Counted from the first letter of the stretch, positions 49,257 through 61,568 are shown. The stretch: DNA of 64,000 nt from Trachipleistophora hominis (GCA_000316135.1 JH993952.1:31444-95443), one strand, 5' to 3'. The notes: generated by a model from the letters alone, not told the origin. Translations and numbers: made by a program.

Positions 49257-50440
49257 AGGGGTGTACGTAATTTATTCGTATGATTAGTAGAAATACGGTA
49301 ATAAATAAATAGGTAGGTAGGTAATGAATGGGTAATGAATGAATAGGTAGGTAATGGTAGATAGATAGATAAATAAATAAATAGGTAATGGTAGATAGAT
49401 AGGTAGATAGGTAATGATAAATAAATAGGTAATGAATGAATAGGTAATTAGTTAATGGTAGATAGATAGGTAGGTAATGGTAGATAGATAGGTAAGTAAT
49501 TAGATAATGAATAATTAGGTAGGTAATGAATAAATAAATGATAAATAAATGATAAATAAATGATAAATGAATGATGAATAAAAGATACATAACAGATACA
49601 TAAGTTAATTAGATCTAAAAGTTAATTAAATCTAACCCCTAAATCTAAGTACCTACCTATTCATTCATTACCTAACCCTTTATTAATTAACCCTACTAAT
49701 GATCCTTAATCTATTATTTAATCGATCCTTAAAACTAAATGATTATTCTATCCCTGTACGTTTAACATAAATACTCTAATCATAACATTTCTCTTATTAA
49801 CAGTGATATACGTTCATCCTTTACAGCATTACTAACCGTAACAGTATCTTTAATTTAATTACTATAGGATGAAGGATATGTTACAATAATTATTAATAAT
49901 TTATTTTATTAAATCATTAATAGTTTAGTCTTGTAATGTAGAATGGTGTTGTACGTAGGACTTGTCTGTCATAAGAGGGCAATTCTTAGTTAATGCGTAT
50001 TCCCTTAAGTAATGCATACTCCTTAAGTAATGCATAATTCTTAAGTAATGCATACTCCTTAAGTAATGCGTAAACCTTAGTTACTGCATAATTCTTAAGT
50101 AATGCATACACCTTAAATAATGCATACTCCTTAAGTAATGCATAACACACTCTTATCTGTCCCTAACCCTATCCTTATCTACTTCTAATATCCATCCATA
50201 CCCCTATCATCATCCATAACCCCCCATCCTTATCTACACTCTTTTCTAACCCTAACCCCATCCTTATCTATTTCTAATATCCATCCATACCCATCCTTAT
50301 CTACCCCCTACCCTACCCTATCCATACCCCTATCATCATCCATTCAATACTAAACACATCCTTTATCCCCTCCTTACAGCAGTACAAAATAACCAATAAA
50401 CAACAATTACTTAATTCATATCACAGTTTATTCCTACCGT
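49257..50440. repeat. Intergenic region with tandem and inverted repeats
   Basis: No gene seen. GATAGGTAGGTAATG-type repeats (49290-49570) include an arm at 49333-49353 exactly complementary to 49650-49670. About nine units of TTAAGTAATGCATA (variable spacing) lie at 49990-50145. Degenerate CCATCCTTATCTA repeats follow to 50350. A short dispersed motif at 49957-49993 is shared with 62968-63007. Confidence 0.75.
49957..49993 (+). repeat. Dispersed motif shared with 62968-63007
   Basis: GACTTGTCTGTCATAAGAGG then GCAATTCTTAGTTAAT. It is probably a remnant of a mobile repeat. Confidence 0.6.
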
Positions 50441-53125
50441 TTAACCACCAGCAAAATCATCCCATCCCTCCTCACTGTCACCGCTCTTCTCATCCGCAAA
50501 TTTCATCATTTCAAACCGCGACTGCAGGTCCACGTTCTCAACCGTTCGCTCACCCTTAAGAAAGCCGGGCACTTCACACCCACAGCTCTCCAAATACGTT
50601 GCTAAGTGCGTGCCCAGCAGATCACCGTTCCAAAAGCTTATGCTCGTGCCCTTCTTGCCACGGCCGGTACGGCCTATCCTGTGCACGTATTCATCGATGT
50701 TGTCTGGCAGGTCGTAGTTTATGACCAGGTTAACGTTTTGGATGTGCAGGCCACGGGCAGCTATGCTCGTTGCCACCAGGATGTTTACGCCGGCGTGAAA
50801 CTGCGCAAGGTTAGCAGCACGCTGGTGCTGCGGCATGTTGCCGTGCAGAGAGGTGAGAACGAACGGCAAGGAGTTGGCCAGGGCATCAACCGTACGCTTT
50901 CTCTTCACGAACACAAGTATTTTGTTTGCTTGTTCTTTTCTACAGGCACCCTGTTCTGTAGAGCCCTTTCCATCCGTAGTAGTGCCATCGTTATTACCTG
51001 CCTGTTCCTTCTTTAGTACCTCACCCGTATTTCTACCATCCAATCTAATCCTATCCCTACGATCAACACCCTCCTCAATCCTACCCCTATCTCTACAATC
51101 ATCCCTTGCACAATATTCTCTAATAACCCGTACTAACTCCTTAAACTTATCTCCTACCATCAGCACCCTCTGCTCAACCATCCCATCCATCTCAAAGCAC
51201 AAATACACCCAATCACACCGCCACTCCCTTATACACTCCATTATACCCCTGTTATACGTTGCACTCGCAATCACAAGCTGTACATCACGATGTGCCTGTG
51301 ATAGTACGGCTGCAATGTCCTGCTTAAACCCTAAATCAAACATCGTATCACCCTCATCAAGAACGATCGCACTGAGCTGTGCAAGCAGGGGATGTACGCC
51401 GTGTGCATCGCCGTGGTTGTACCGGTAGTACCTGTTCAACGTGTCTATGAGTCTGCCGGGTGTTGCCACCACAACGTTACCGTCCATGCCGTACTCTCCG
51501 CCACCAATCACCATTCGCACGCTCAGCGTGCTTATTTTATTTACCTCACTCACGATCTGTGCTGCCAGCTCTCTCGTTGGCACTATCACCAGCATTTTTA
51601 TCACGCGCTGCGATACGAACACCTTCTCAATGTTTGATACGATCGGTAGGAGATACGTGAGGGTCTTTCCCGTGCCGGTAGGTGCACGCAGTATCATGTG
51701 CTTGCCCTCTTCTATGTAATGCATCGCGTACCGTTGCAGAGTGTTGTATTTTATTTTGCCGTTGCCGTTTATGCGCATAAACGGATGAGAGGATGTTATT
51801 ACGTACTGCTCCGTTGTTTTGTACGTGGAAGGGAACACGAACTGTTTAGAGCGGCCCTTTGCGGCGGTGCTCGTGTACGTCCTGTACGAGTGTGTGCCCT
51901 TCCTGTTGTACCCGTCACTCTCATCGTGCCCGTAACGCCCTCCTCTAAATGCCCCTGTCTTAGGCACGTAAGCATTGCCTGTTGTTGCACCGTTTTGTTT
52001 GTTTAAGGGGGCTGTTCTGCTGTAATCGTATGATTTGCTGTCATTCCCCTCTCTATCATCAATTTTATTGTTTTTGATTCTATCGTTGTTTATTCTATCG
52101 TTATTATTAGATCTTGTGGTATTACTAGACCTTTGGTCATCATTAGACCATCTAGTATTATTAGACCTTTGATCATCATCAACTCTTTGATCATCACCCT
52201 TGCCATCACTCCTGCTCTCCTCAACTCTTCCACTCTCCTCAACTCGTCGTCCCTCATCAACTCTTTGATCATCACCCTTGCTCTCATCAATTCTTCGACC
52301 ATCACTCCTACTCTCCTCAACTCGTCGTCCCTCATCAACTCGTCGACCATCACCCTTGCTCTCATAAACTCGTCGTCCCTCATCAACTCTTCTATTCTCA
52401 CCCCTCCACGTGCCAGACCGTGAATATGCACCACCTTTCATATACGGCCCATAATTATGATCTACCCCTCCTTTACCACTAAAACTGCACTTGCCGTTCA
52501 ATCCTTCATTACTAACACGCCAACCACCCCTTTCCATTCTACGCTCTGATCCTTGCTGTGCAGTGTAACTCTTCCCTTGCTTGTAATCGTTATACTCCCC
52601 CCTACCATCAGTACTACGAGCATTTCTGGTACCACTCAGAGCATTCGTACCGTACCATCCCCTTCCATCTCTCGCCACTCTCTCAGTACGCCAAAAAAAC
52701 GTTTTTCTCTCCGCTGTACCAGCCGTGCCATCCCTGCTCATTTCAGGCGCAGTTTCTCTTTTATTTATCGTTTGTTTATGCGCATTGATTTCGTTGCTAT
52801 ACTTTTTTTGGCCTGTCAAGGACTGTCTAGCGGTTGTACTAGAGCCGTACGCATTGCTGTGGTCACTGGCAGTGCGGTACGTGCCGGTGCTACGGTACGT
52901 AGTATTGAGAGCACCATTACAACGATCATCTCTAGCCGTACTATCGTTATCATCCCTACTGCTAAAACAATCATCCCTACTACACCTATCTCTACCACCA
53001 TACTCCTTCTTCACTCTACATCCATTCACAACACCGCCATTCGTCTCTTCCTTTCTCGTGTTTTTAAACACGTACACGTCGTTCTTATCATTATTTTTCT
53101 TCTTGTCTGAAAATGCGTCCGTCAT
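50441..53125 (-). CDS. DEAD-box RNA helicase with DEGD motif II
   Basis: An 894-residue ATP-dependent RNA helicase. The core (about 450-880) has a Q-motif-like stretch (YNTLQRYAMHY), motif I APTGTGKT (481-488), Ia PTRELA, Ib TPGRLID, motif II DEGD (590-593), motif III SAT (621-623), TSIAARGLHIQNVNLVINYD (motif V region) and motif VI HRIGRTGR. Motif II has glycine in place of the alanine of DEAD, which is rare. The N-terminal 440 residues are hydrophilic low complexity: arginine/glycine/serine-rich, with repeats such as RRVDEGRRVEES and then NNDRINNDR. A C-terminal acidic tail (EEGWDDFAGG) follows. The layout with a long disordered N-terminus resembles Ded1/DDX3 translation-initiation helicases, but the exact orthology is not settled. 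The start lies 2 bases behind CCC. Confidence 0.88.
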   Translation of the reverse strand: MTDAFSDKKKNNDKNDVYVFKNTRKEETNGGVVNGCRVKKEYGGRDRCSRDDCFSSRDDNDSTARDDRCNGALNTTYRSTGTYRTASDHSNAYGSSTTARQSLTGQKKYSNEINAHKQTINKRETAPEMSRDGTAGTAERKTFFWRTERVARDGRGWYGTNALSGTRNARSTDGRGEYNDYKQGKSYTAQQGSERRMERGGWRVSNEGLNGKCSFSGKGGVDHNYGPYMKGGAYSRSGTWRGENRRVDEGRRVYESKGDGRRVDEGRRVEESRSDGRRIDESKGDDQRVDEGRRVEESGRVEESRSDGKGDDQRVDDDQRSNNTRWSNDDQRSSNTTRSNNNDRINNDRIKNNKIDDREGNDSKSYDYSRTAPLNKQNGATTGNAYVPKTGAFRGGRYGHDESDGYNRKGTHSYRTYTSTAAKGRSKQFVFPSTYKTTEQYVITSSHPFMRINGNGKIKYNTLQRYAMHYIEEGKHMILRAPTGTGKTLTYLLPIVSNIEKVFVSQRVIKMLVIVPTRELAAQIVSEVNKISTLSVRMVIGGGEYGMDGNVVVATPGRLIDTLNRYYRYNHGDAHGVHPLLAQLSAIVLDEGDTMFDLGFKQDIAAVLSQAHRDVQLVIASATYNRGIMECIREWRCDWVYLCFEMDGMVEQRVLMVGDKFKELVRVIREYCARDDCRDRGRIEEGVDRRDRIRLDGRNTGEVLKKEQAGNNDGTTTDGKGSTEQGACRKEQANKILVFVKRKRTVDALANSLPFVLTSLHGNMPQHQRAANLAQFHAGVNILVATSIAARGLHIQNVNLVINYDLPDNIDEYVHRIGRTGRGKKGTSISFWNGDLLGTHLATYLESCGCEVPGFLKGERTVENVDLQSRFEMMKFADEKSGDSEEGWDDFAGG

Positions 53126-53795
53126 TATGGGCAGGGATTAATGAAATTAAAATAAATGGAACGTTTTGATCGGTGATACGTGCACAATACGTTTTGATGG
53201 GCACTTTACGTTTTAAAAAATGGGTTTAAAAGTTTAGTACGCATAAATGGACCATAAAATATCAAAAAAATGAAAGGCGTATTTAATGAGAATTACGTAT
53301 TGAGCATATTGACTGGGGTGGAAATACAAGGGATGGTAAAATTTATGGAGAACGTGCATTAATGCATTTACGTGCTTTTATGCGTGAATCATAAATTTAT
53401 GCAGAACGTGCGTTAATGCGTTTACGTGCTTTTATGCGTGACTCACAAATTTATGGAGAACGTGCATTAATTACACGTACGTTCTAAGACGTGTAACGCA
53501 TTAATGTGCACAAATAAAGCATTGATCGCATAAATGATTAAGAGCGCTAACACCGTGTTCTTGGTACTAGCGCTGTAACGATAAGAAAAAGAAGTGTTAA
53601 ACGATAAAAGAACGCTAATATTGATAAGAGGGGTGTTTAAAAGGATTACTGCCAATCAACAGTAAAATGAACGTAATATCAAGGAAGAGTAAACATCACA
53701 TAGTAAATTGTTGCTCAGCAACGATTTACTACGTGTTAAGAGGACTGTAAACCATGAACACGTGCCGTGCTCATCATCCCAACCAACCGTTTTAT
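53126..53795. repeat. Spacer with a 61 bp tandem repeat
   Basis: About two and a half units containing GAACGTGCATTAATGCATTT and ACGTGCTTTTATGCGTGA lie at 53341-53485. No gene was seen between the helicase and ubiquitin. Confidence 0.8.
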
Positions 53796-54995
<1,200 letters not shown>

Positions 54996-55742
54996 TTAAT
55001 CAACCATCCTCTTCACTAACGTGCCAATCTCACTGTACCAGTTGCCTGCGCAGCCTCCCTCGACGTAGTCTCTGTTCTTCTTACCCCTGAAACCGCCTTT
55101 TGGGCAGTTTAGCCCGAACGGCATCAAAAAATTATTAACCACCTTGAAATACTCTGTGCCATAGTGCAAGTGGTAAATCAGCTCTTCAATGCATCTTAGC
55201 TCGCCATCAAAAGCATCCTCAATGTTCTCGTTCGTAAGATTAACCGCTTTGTTATCGATTCTTCCCAGTCCTCTCTTATAAACCAACGTTCTCAGCAAAT
55301 TTATGTCAATAAAACCGTATGCCACGAAATTGCGCAGTTTTTGCAACATCCTACGGTTTGATTCGTTGTTCCTCACCATCACGAGCGTGTTTATCTTTTT
55401 TAGCCTGAACAGCTCGCATATCTTCTTTAGCTTTGCTGGCATTCGTATCATAGAACGGATGAGAATTACAACGAAGAACTGCGGATCACCGCTCACGTAG
55501 AGCTGGTTGGTCATCGCTGCCTGCTTTTCTTTCATTTGTGTATCCAATTCAGTTTTCTTGTACTCAGCTGTTAATTCCATCACTCTCTTGAGCGCATACT
55601 CCTTGTTCTTCTGCACTCTCTCTTGGTACAAACGTTCCTGCGTCTCTTTAAGAGTCTGCAGCTTGTGCGAATACTCCTCTTTGCTCGTGTACGAATACGG
55701 GGGAAGGTCCTTCAAACACGTGCTCATTTCTAAGGGCTCCAT
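54996..55742 (-). CDS. RPL7: Ribosomal protein L7 (uL30)
   Basis: A 248-residue large-subunit ribosomal protein. The N-terminal 80 residues are a basic helical extension (YQERVQKNKEYALKRVMELT). The core from about residue 90 follows uL30: IRSMIRMPAKLKKICELFRL, YGFIDINLLRTLVYKRGLGR, then the ENIEDAFDGELRCIEELIYH segment, and a C-terminus with FLMPFGLNCPKGGFRGKK and VEGGCAGNW, matching the eukaryotic F-x-x-PF-x-L-x-x-P-x-GG...(V)EGGDAGNR pattern. It sits at the ribosome surface near 5S rRNA. The ATG has no C-run before it but there is no better start. Confidence 0.92.
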   Translation of the reverse strand: MEPLEMSTCLKDLPPYSYTSKEEYSHKLQTLKETQERLYQERVQKNKEYALKRVMELTAEYKKTELDTQMKEKQAAMTNQLYVSGDPQFFVVILIRSMIRMPAKLKKICELFRLKKINTLVMVRNNESNRRMLQKLRNFVAYGFIDINLLRTLVYKRGLGRIDNKAVNLTNENIEDAFDGELRCIEELIYHLHYGTEYFKVVNNFLMPFGLNCPKGGFRGKKNRDYVEGGCAGNWYSEIGTLVKRMVD

Positions 55743-56848
55743 TTTTTAAAAAATAAAAGTTTTTAATTCGTACATCACGGTAAGGGTGATAGAAGGTGTT
55801 AACTCTATCTATAGATATAAAACGAAATATTACGTTGTATTCGTTTATTTTTGTATTTGTGCCTAATAGTATTCGTACCGCTGTTAAAATTACGCTCATA
55901 CTTTTGTTTCTCATAAGGGCCGTAGAATTGGTCCTTTTACGATTATATTCTCCAAACTATATTAATATCGTGCTATGAAACATTAATCTAACATAAAATA
56001 TATTTTTAAATCAGAAACCGAGGGTAATTATTGTATTGGTATGATTTGATTAATTCAATTGATCAATTTACGGATTATCTTTTTATAAGTGAAGTAAAAA
56101 GTGTTACTATGACTAGGAATGACAACAAAACTATTTTAAGAGTAAATAAAGATATTTTTAGTTAAGAAATGGTTGTAAGACGGTAGTTAAACAGACCTTT
56201 GTAGCAAAAGAAAAACAGCGAGATGATCGTAAAGGATGTTGCTAAAGGAATAATTACGTTTGGTATAGTATAAATTGTTATGTTTAGTATAGTATTTGTC
56301 GTATATTACCTTATTTATTTCCTTTGCGCTTTGCATGGAGCAAAACATTTTTTGTTTATATGGTAGCTTGCAGTGCTATGTATTAATTTTTGTATCTACA
56401 ACATTGATGTTCGTACACAATCACATGTTCATGAAACAGTAGGTGGTGCATTTATTACTACGTGAGGTTTATTATACGTGCCTATAAGAAAAGCAACGAT
56501 TTGTAATATAATTATTGGCAAATACGTAGAATGATAATAACCGTTTTTAATAATTAAAAATACAATAGTACACTCCTTTGATTTACATTTAAAACAACAT
56601 CAATGATTGGTCGGCAGTAGTATCAAAAGAGATAACAGACCCTAAACATACAACAGGTGAAAAGAATGTTGTTTATTTGTGAAAATCAGTTTAATTATCA
56701 CCTTACAATATATAATCTAATCAACTCACTCTTCTTGTCCGCCGGGATCGATCATGGCCCTTGGTTCTTGGAAGAGAAAAGAATGTACATTTTATTACTG
56801 CTCACATCACTAAGCTGGCAAAGTTGATTTTAATTCAATTAGAAAGCA
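55743..56848. other. AT-rich spacer with one SINE-like copy
   Basis: No gene seen between the divergent flanking genes apart from the SINE-like element at 56670-56775. A weak family A-like tail (GGTAGTTAAACAGACCTTTG) occurs near 56180. Confidence 0.55.
56670..56775 (-). repeat. SINE-like element, family A, full length
   Basis: The minus strand reads CCAAGAACCAAGGGCCATGA, TCGATCCCGGCGGACAAGAA, GAGTGAG, spacer, ATTGTAAGGTGATAATTAAA, CTGATTTTCACAAATAAACA. Perfect 11 bp direct repeats GAAAAGAATGT flank it at 56659-56669 and 56776-56786. It ends about 75 bp before the start of the next gene. Confidence 0.8.
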
Positions 56849-57232
56849 ATGCCCCTTAACATGTACGATGTACCTCCTACCATAAAAGAGATTAGGCGAG
56901 CAAAAAGACAAAAAAACTTGCAAAAACAGCGGTTGATACGCCGACACGTTCTGTTAGACATACCATTACCACCAAAGAAAAAAACTTTGCTGCCAAAAAA
57001 GAACTTTTTGATAATTATAAGGAATCCTAAGTTTAGAAAGTGCAAGTCGGGCAGAAGATATAGAAATTACATCTTTATGGATGGTGATAAACGAACATTA
57101 AAGGATATGAAAAAGAACTACGGGGTAAATGTGGTTCATTACGAAGAACGGAGAAGGATGTTTAACGGGTTTAAAGAAATTGAAGAGTTAGAAGACGAAC
57201 TGGAAGGATATGAGCATTATATATGTAACTGA
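56849..57232 (+). CDS. Basic unknown protein
   Basis: A 127-residue protein with a strongly basic N-terminal half (IKEIRRAKRQKNLQKQRLIR and PPKKKTLLPKKN), a middle KFRKCKSGRRYRNYIF and an acidic end (EIEELEDELEGYEHY). The charge pattern suggests an RNA-binding or ribosome-assembly factor, and it lies between two ribosomal protein genes, but I recognise no family. The frame is clean and codon use is moderate. The start ATG has no C-run upstream. Confidence 0.6.
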   Translation: MPLNMYDVPPTIKEIRRAKRQKNLQKQRLIRRHVLLDIPLPPKKKTLLPKKNFLIIIRNPKFRKCKSGRRYRNYIFMDGDKRTLKDMKKNYGVNVVHYEERRRMFNGFKEIEELEDELEGYEHYICN

Positions 57233-57481
57233 TATCATTATAATGTAAATACCATCATTATAATGTGGGTAACACCATTATAATGTAAAGATATGCACCA
57301 TAAATATGTTTAAACGTTTCGATTGTGTTATTGCTTTAGACACGGCTTGAAGGGTGAGAGAAAGTGCCGTATTTCATAGATTACCACGTAGAACTCGTTA
57401 TGTATATTTGCAGGAATTGTTTCATTCCTTACAGCGGCCGTAAAATTTTTGTTTATTTTGCAAAAAAATTTGCCCTTGGAA

Positions 57482-58156
57482 ATGAAGAAAGCCCTGCTGA
57501 AAGTGCCCGATAAGCATGCGCTTACCCCAGCGCTTTACAAGAAGCGGTTACTCCGCACCAATCCAAAGAATCTGCATCACAAATCACAGAAGGCGTTCCG
57601 TGAAGAAGTGATACAGGCACGCAAGGTTGCACTGGTAGACGCGTTGAAGATGCCGCCTGCCCTCAATCAGTTTAAAACATTTTTAAGCGACGATGATTTC
57701 AAGGAGGTGCAGAATCTGTTCATGTGTTACAAGCCGGAAAGTAAAAAGGAGAGAAGAGAGAGGCTGAGGAAGGAGGAGGAGCACGGGAGAGTGGGTGACA
57801 AACCGGTCATAGTTAAGAGCGGTATACGGCACGTAACTGATCTGATAGAGCAAGGGAAGGCCAAGCTGGTGCTTATAGCATGTGATGTCGATCCTGTCGA
57901 GATTGTGCTGTTTCTGCCCACGTTGTGCAGGAAGATGGGTGTGAGCTACGCGTTTGTTAAGTCAAAGTACGATTTAGGACGTATTGTTGGTCGCAAGAGC
58001 GCCACCACCCTTTGTCTATGCGGCGTTGGTGCAGATAAAAGGACAAAGTTTGATAGCCTCGTGAAGCGGTGCAATTCGTTGTTTGTTGAAAAGTATGAAA
58101 TTATGATGAGCACGTGGGGAATGCCCGTGAATAAGGAAGCAGAGGTTGCTGAGTAA
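57482..58156 (+). CDS. RPL8: Ribosomal protein L7a/L8 (eL8)
   Basis: A 224-residue large-subunit ribosomal protein of the L7Ae family. The RNA-binding core is clear: KPVIVKSGIRHVTDLIEQGK, AKLVLIACDVDPVEIVLFLP and LCRKMGVSYAFVKSKYDLGR match eL8 almost throughout. The N-terminal LHHKSQKAFREEV region is also typical. I start it at 57482, where the ATG is preceded by TTGCCCTTGGAA (C-run context); the frame is open a little further upstream but without another ATG. Confidence 0.95.
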   Translation: MKKALLKVPDKHALTPALYKKRLLRTNPKNLHHKSQKAFREEVIQARKVALVDALKMPPALNQFKTFLSDDDFKEVQNLFMCYKPESKKERRERLRKEEEHGRVGDKPVIVKSGIRHVTDLIEQGKAKLVLIACDVDPVEIVLFLPTLCRKMGVSYAFVKSKYDLGRIVGRKSATTLCLCGVGADKRTKFDSLVKRCNSLFVEKYEIMMSTWGMPVNKEAEVAE

Positions 58157-59864
58157 ACAAACTTATTTAGTGAAAGTGCTGTTTTAGGTGGTGGACATCA
58201 TCTCAATCGTTTTCAGGTTATTTTGTTTTCTCCTTAATGTTAAAACTTCGTTGTTCTCCTCAATTTCAAGTGAACCGTTCGTTTATAATTGTGAATGTTT
58301 GATTGTTATTTCCTATTTGACAATATTTCGCATTCAGTCCCTTTTTCTACGCGTAGTTGATGAAACTTAAGATCTGCTGAACGCTCATCTATTTGTTAGT
58401 CATCATGGTTACGTTCTATTCGTAGCCTGAATAACGTTTCTTAACACTTCCTACCTCAGCCTTCTTTCCTGTAGCAACAATTCATTTCCATTTTTTTGTA
58501 CAAATAAGGTCATATATTGACAGTATGGCGGTATTTTGTACGACCGGTCATAAATATCTCGTTATACTCCTCAGTAAAACACTTAAACGAATGGTATATG
58601 GTTGGCTCAGAGAGAATTTACCATTTCTTCCGCTGCTAGACAACCTATTAATGTATTTAGCCGTACAGAAACGCATGCTCTCATTCCATGATTTCCTCAT
58701 TATCATTTTGAGCAAATTTTATCATTTTATACCAATTTTAAACCTTTCTGTTAAAGAACAAATGCTTTATTACCAAAATTTATAGTTTACTAACGTTCTT
58801 TAAAAAAGGATATTTAATTCAATATTGATATGAAAAGATAATAACTTTAATAATTAGGGATATTATACCATATTTACGCACCATCCTCCAATACTTTAGA
58901 AATATTAGGTTAATGTGTATTTTATGTTTTAGATGATTTGTGGATTAGGTATTCCTTTTTTGAAAATCCATTTTCCACAATAGCATATCGTTATATGTAA
59001 TATTGTTAATAATCTAATAATGATGTAGTAATCTAATAATAACATTGTAAATAATAGCACTTTCTAATAATAATAGGTATCATATAATAATAGTAATTAT
59101 CATCTAATAGTAGTACTTATCATCTAATAATAGTAATGATCATCTAATAGTCGTAGGTATTACTTAACAATAATAAGTATCGTCTAACACAAGTACGTGT
59201 TACTTAATAACAGTAAATCGTCTAACACAAGTAAGTATTGCTTAATAATAGTAATTGTTACTTAATAACAGTAAATATTACTTAACAAAATAAGTATTGT
59301 TTAACAATACCATCCACTAACATTAACCAATAATAAGTATTACTTAAAAATATTAATTATTAATTATTAACTTCTAATACAAATTACTAAGTAACATAAT
59401 TAATAATAACATACCAAATATTAATAATAATTAATAATGTACTTCGTAACAGGGAATTATAATGAATAGATTTAATCTGTGAAATTTTACAAATTTTCTG
59501 TTCACAAGTTTTTGTTTCTTCCGTTACTGCTTTTCTGTTATATTTCTTATCGTATTTCTCCTTTTCTACGTACATCCTTTGTTATACGTTTCCATATCTT
59601 ACTCTCCTGCTCTTTTGATTCTTGTATTTCTTACAAATTATCAATTTACTCTCCGTTTTCCTTTCTTTTCATTGTCATTCGCATGCCATCATGAATGTCA
59701 GCAAACACATCTCTTCTGGCACGCCTTAAGAGCGCCAATCAACATGATCATTCCTAAACACTCATCTGTGCACGGTGCACCAATCATACAAAACGCGTTT
59801 CTCAATCATTCATTCTCTCCTACACAATCAAACCAATCACTCAAATATAAAAAAGAAAAAAAAG
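58157..59864. repeat. AT-rich spacer with degenerate tandem repeats
   Basis: Degenerate repeats built on CATCTAATAATAGTA and ACTTAATAATAGTAA run from about 58990 to 59350. An 86-codon open frame at 58525 is treated separately. Open frames around 59479-60142 are C/T-rich or shadows of the next gene and not accepted. Confidence 0.7.
58525..58785 (+). CDS. Possible small hydrophobic protein
   Basis: An ATG-started frame of 86 codons with hydrophobic stretches (LPFLPLLDNLLMYLAV, FHDFLIIILSKFYHFIPILN). It lacks the C-run start context and resembles no family I know. It may be a real small membrane protein or chance in AT-rich DNA. Confidence 0.25.
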   Translation: MAVFCTTGHKYLVILLSKTLKRMVYGWLRENLPFLPLLDNLLMYLAVQKRMLSFHDFLIIILSKFYHFIPILNLSVKEQMLYYQNL

Positions 59865-61568
59865 ATGCGGCTCATGAACATTACGGACGTATTTCTGGTC
59901 GGACTGCGTCTGACACTCGAACTATTCGCGTATTACAACGCAAAGTTAATGTACTCGTCATCCACAAGCAGCATGATATCTCCTCTTCTCATTACGTACA
60001 TAACGCACTCGGTGGTGTCTTTCCTAGTAATACAGGACGTGTTTACGATGAGAAAAAACTATTTGAGGAGTATTTACAGAGATACGGGCCTGCCGCCCGG
60101 CACGTTTCTGCTGTTTACGTTCATTCTCTCCTTCATTTTTAACCTATCACATATACCAAAGTACTTCTCGCTTAACAAATTCTCTGACCTGTTCATCGTG
60201 TCGTTCTCCTGTCTTAGTGTTATTGCCACGCACTGGCTGTGTGTGGTCACAAAACGGAAAAAGATGAGTGTTATGAGCATTGTACTTACTCTTATTGCTG
60301 GTTTTGGTGTACTCTTGCTTGTGAAGGAGGAGTGCGGTACAGCGGATAGATGGCTGCTTGCTCTGCTTTTGTTCGTAGGATCGATATTCAGCGGATTTTA
60401 CACGGTGTTCATGAAAATTTTCATGGAAATACGGCCATACCGCAACGATCGAGCGAGAAGAGAAGAAAGGCATGCGAGCAGGTCTGATAGAGGATGTTGC
60501 ATTGAACATGCACTTAAAACGGGGAACTTTGTGAAGAATAAACGCACTGCGGCAGGATGTACGAATGAGCACGTGCACGTCTTTAGAGAAATGGAGAAAT
60601 CCCCGGCAGCAGCCTGTGACAAGAACGCTATTGAAATACAGCGAAGACTAAAAGCTACAAGCAGCGGTAACATTTTAATAGTAGATCAGAGATCGTCTAA
60701 GGACATTATTTTGGAACAGCGGATCGGTAAAGCAGAAAACGCAGGTACATCAGTGACAGGACCAGATACGGCCAAATGTATGGAAGGGACAGGTGATGGA
60801 AAAGGCGCAAAAAATGGTGAAGAGTGTGTATGCTGTGTTAATAAGCCGACCATCACCCGTTTTGAGGATGAACACGTACAAGCGAAACGTGTGAGCCCAG
60901 CTGCTTGTGCACCGTTTATGAATGGCGATAGCACCGCTAACTTCCAATTTTGTTTGAACGACGGAAACAGCGCCAATAATACAAGCGATTACGAAAAATT
61001 GGCTGCACAGGAAAACGCGTGGAATGGTGATGGTGATAATGAAAGGCAAGAATTCGACTTCGTTGAGGTTCATCGTGGCAGTAAGAACGAAATTTCAGAT
61101 AAACAGCCCTTTAAACGCTCAGATACTCCTAACCGTTCCAGTGCAACGTCTAATTACATGCAAACGTTCATTCAGTCGTTTGTATACAAAATTAACAAAA
61201 AGGACGTGACTGAGCAACAGCTTAGCGATCTTTCCTTCATGCGCCACTATCTTGGCACCACAGGAATACTTACACTCCTTTTCTACTGGCCCATGGTAAT
61301 AATACCACTAGATGCCCTTCAGCCCACGTTCGGGGTGCACGGCACACGTTTGCTGATACACGTTGTTATTTCCAACATTCTATCGATCTCTCAGAACATT
61401 CTGTATTTTGTGCTCGTTACGTGCCGTTCGCCGCATTTCGTGCAGCTAAGCGGAATGATCCTGCAGCCCACCATTATATGCGTGGAGATGCTTATGGTGA
61501 TGACGTGCTTCACGAAACGGCTCGTTGGCTTTGGCTGTATCTTCGGCTCGTTGTTTTTCATACGCTGA
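59865..61568 (+). CDS. SLC35/DMT-type multispanning transporter with a large loop
   Basis: A 567-residue membrane protein. Residues 1-190 hold about five membrane segments (DVFLVGLRLTLELFAYYNAK, LLITYITHSVVSFLVIQDVF, TFLLFTFILSFIFNL, a segment around IVSFSCLSVIATHWLCVV, VMSIVLTLIAGFGVLLLVKE, LLALLLFVGSIFSGFYTVFM), then a hydrophilic loop of about 260 residues (191-455), then four or five more segments to the end (GILTLLFYWPMVIIPL, LIHVVISNILSISQNILYFV and the last two). The first motif (AYYNAKLMY...), the SGFYTVFMK segment that starts the second half in this superfamily, and the big central loop resemble SLC35F5-type members of the drug/metabolite transporter superfamily. The substrate cannot be read from sequence. 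I use the ATG at 59865 because the 30 codons before it are not membrane-like. Confidence 0.7.
   Translation: MRLMNITDVFLVGLRLTLELFAYYNAKLMYSSSTSSMISPLLITYITHSVVSFLVIQDVFTMRKNYLRSIYRDTGLPPGTFLLFTFILSFIFNLSHIPKYFSLNKFSDLFIVSFSCLSVIATHWLCVVTKRKKMSVMSIVLTLIAGFGVLLLVKEECGTADRWLLALLLFVGSIFSGFYTVFMKIFMEIRPYRNDRARREERHASRSDRGCCIEHALKTGNFVKNKRTAAGCTNEHVHVFREMEKSPAAACDKNAIEIQRRLKATSSGNILIVDQRSSKDIILEQRIGKAENAGTSVTGPDTAKCMEGTGDGKGAKNGEECVCCVNKPTITRFEDEHVQAKRVSPAACAPFMNGDSTANFQFCLNDGNSANNTSDYEKLAAQENAWNGDGDNERQEFDFVEVHRGSKNEISDKQPFKRSDTPNRSSATSNYMQTFIQSFVYKINKKDVTEQQLSDLSFMRHYLGTTGILTLLFYWPMVIIPLDALQPTFGVHGTRLLIHVVISNILSISQNILYFVLVTCRSPHFVQLSGMILQPTIICVEMLMVMTCFTKRLVGFGCIFGSLFFIR

Noticed and set aside
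49249..49590. 113-codon tyrosine/isoleucine-rich frame next to the photolyase
   Set aside because: A direct translation of TAGGTAGGTAATG-type repeats.
52553..53141. Plus-strand frames opposite the N-terminus of the helicase
   Set aside because: Antisense shadows of the low-complexity N-terminus.
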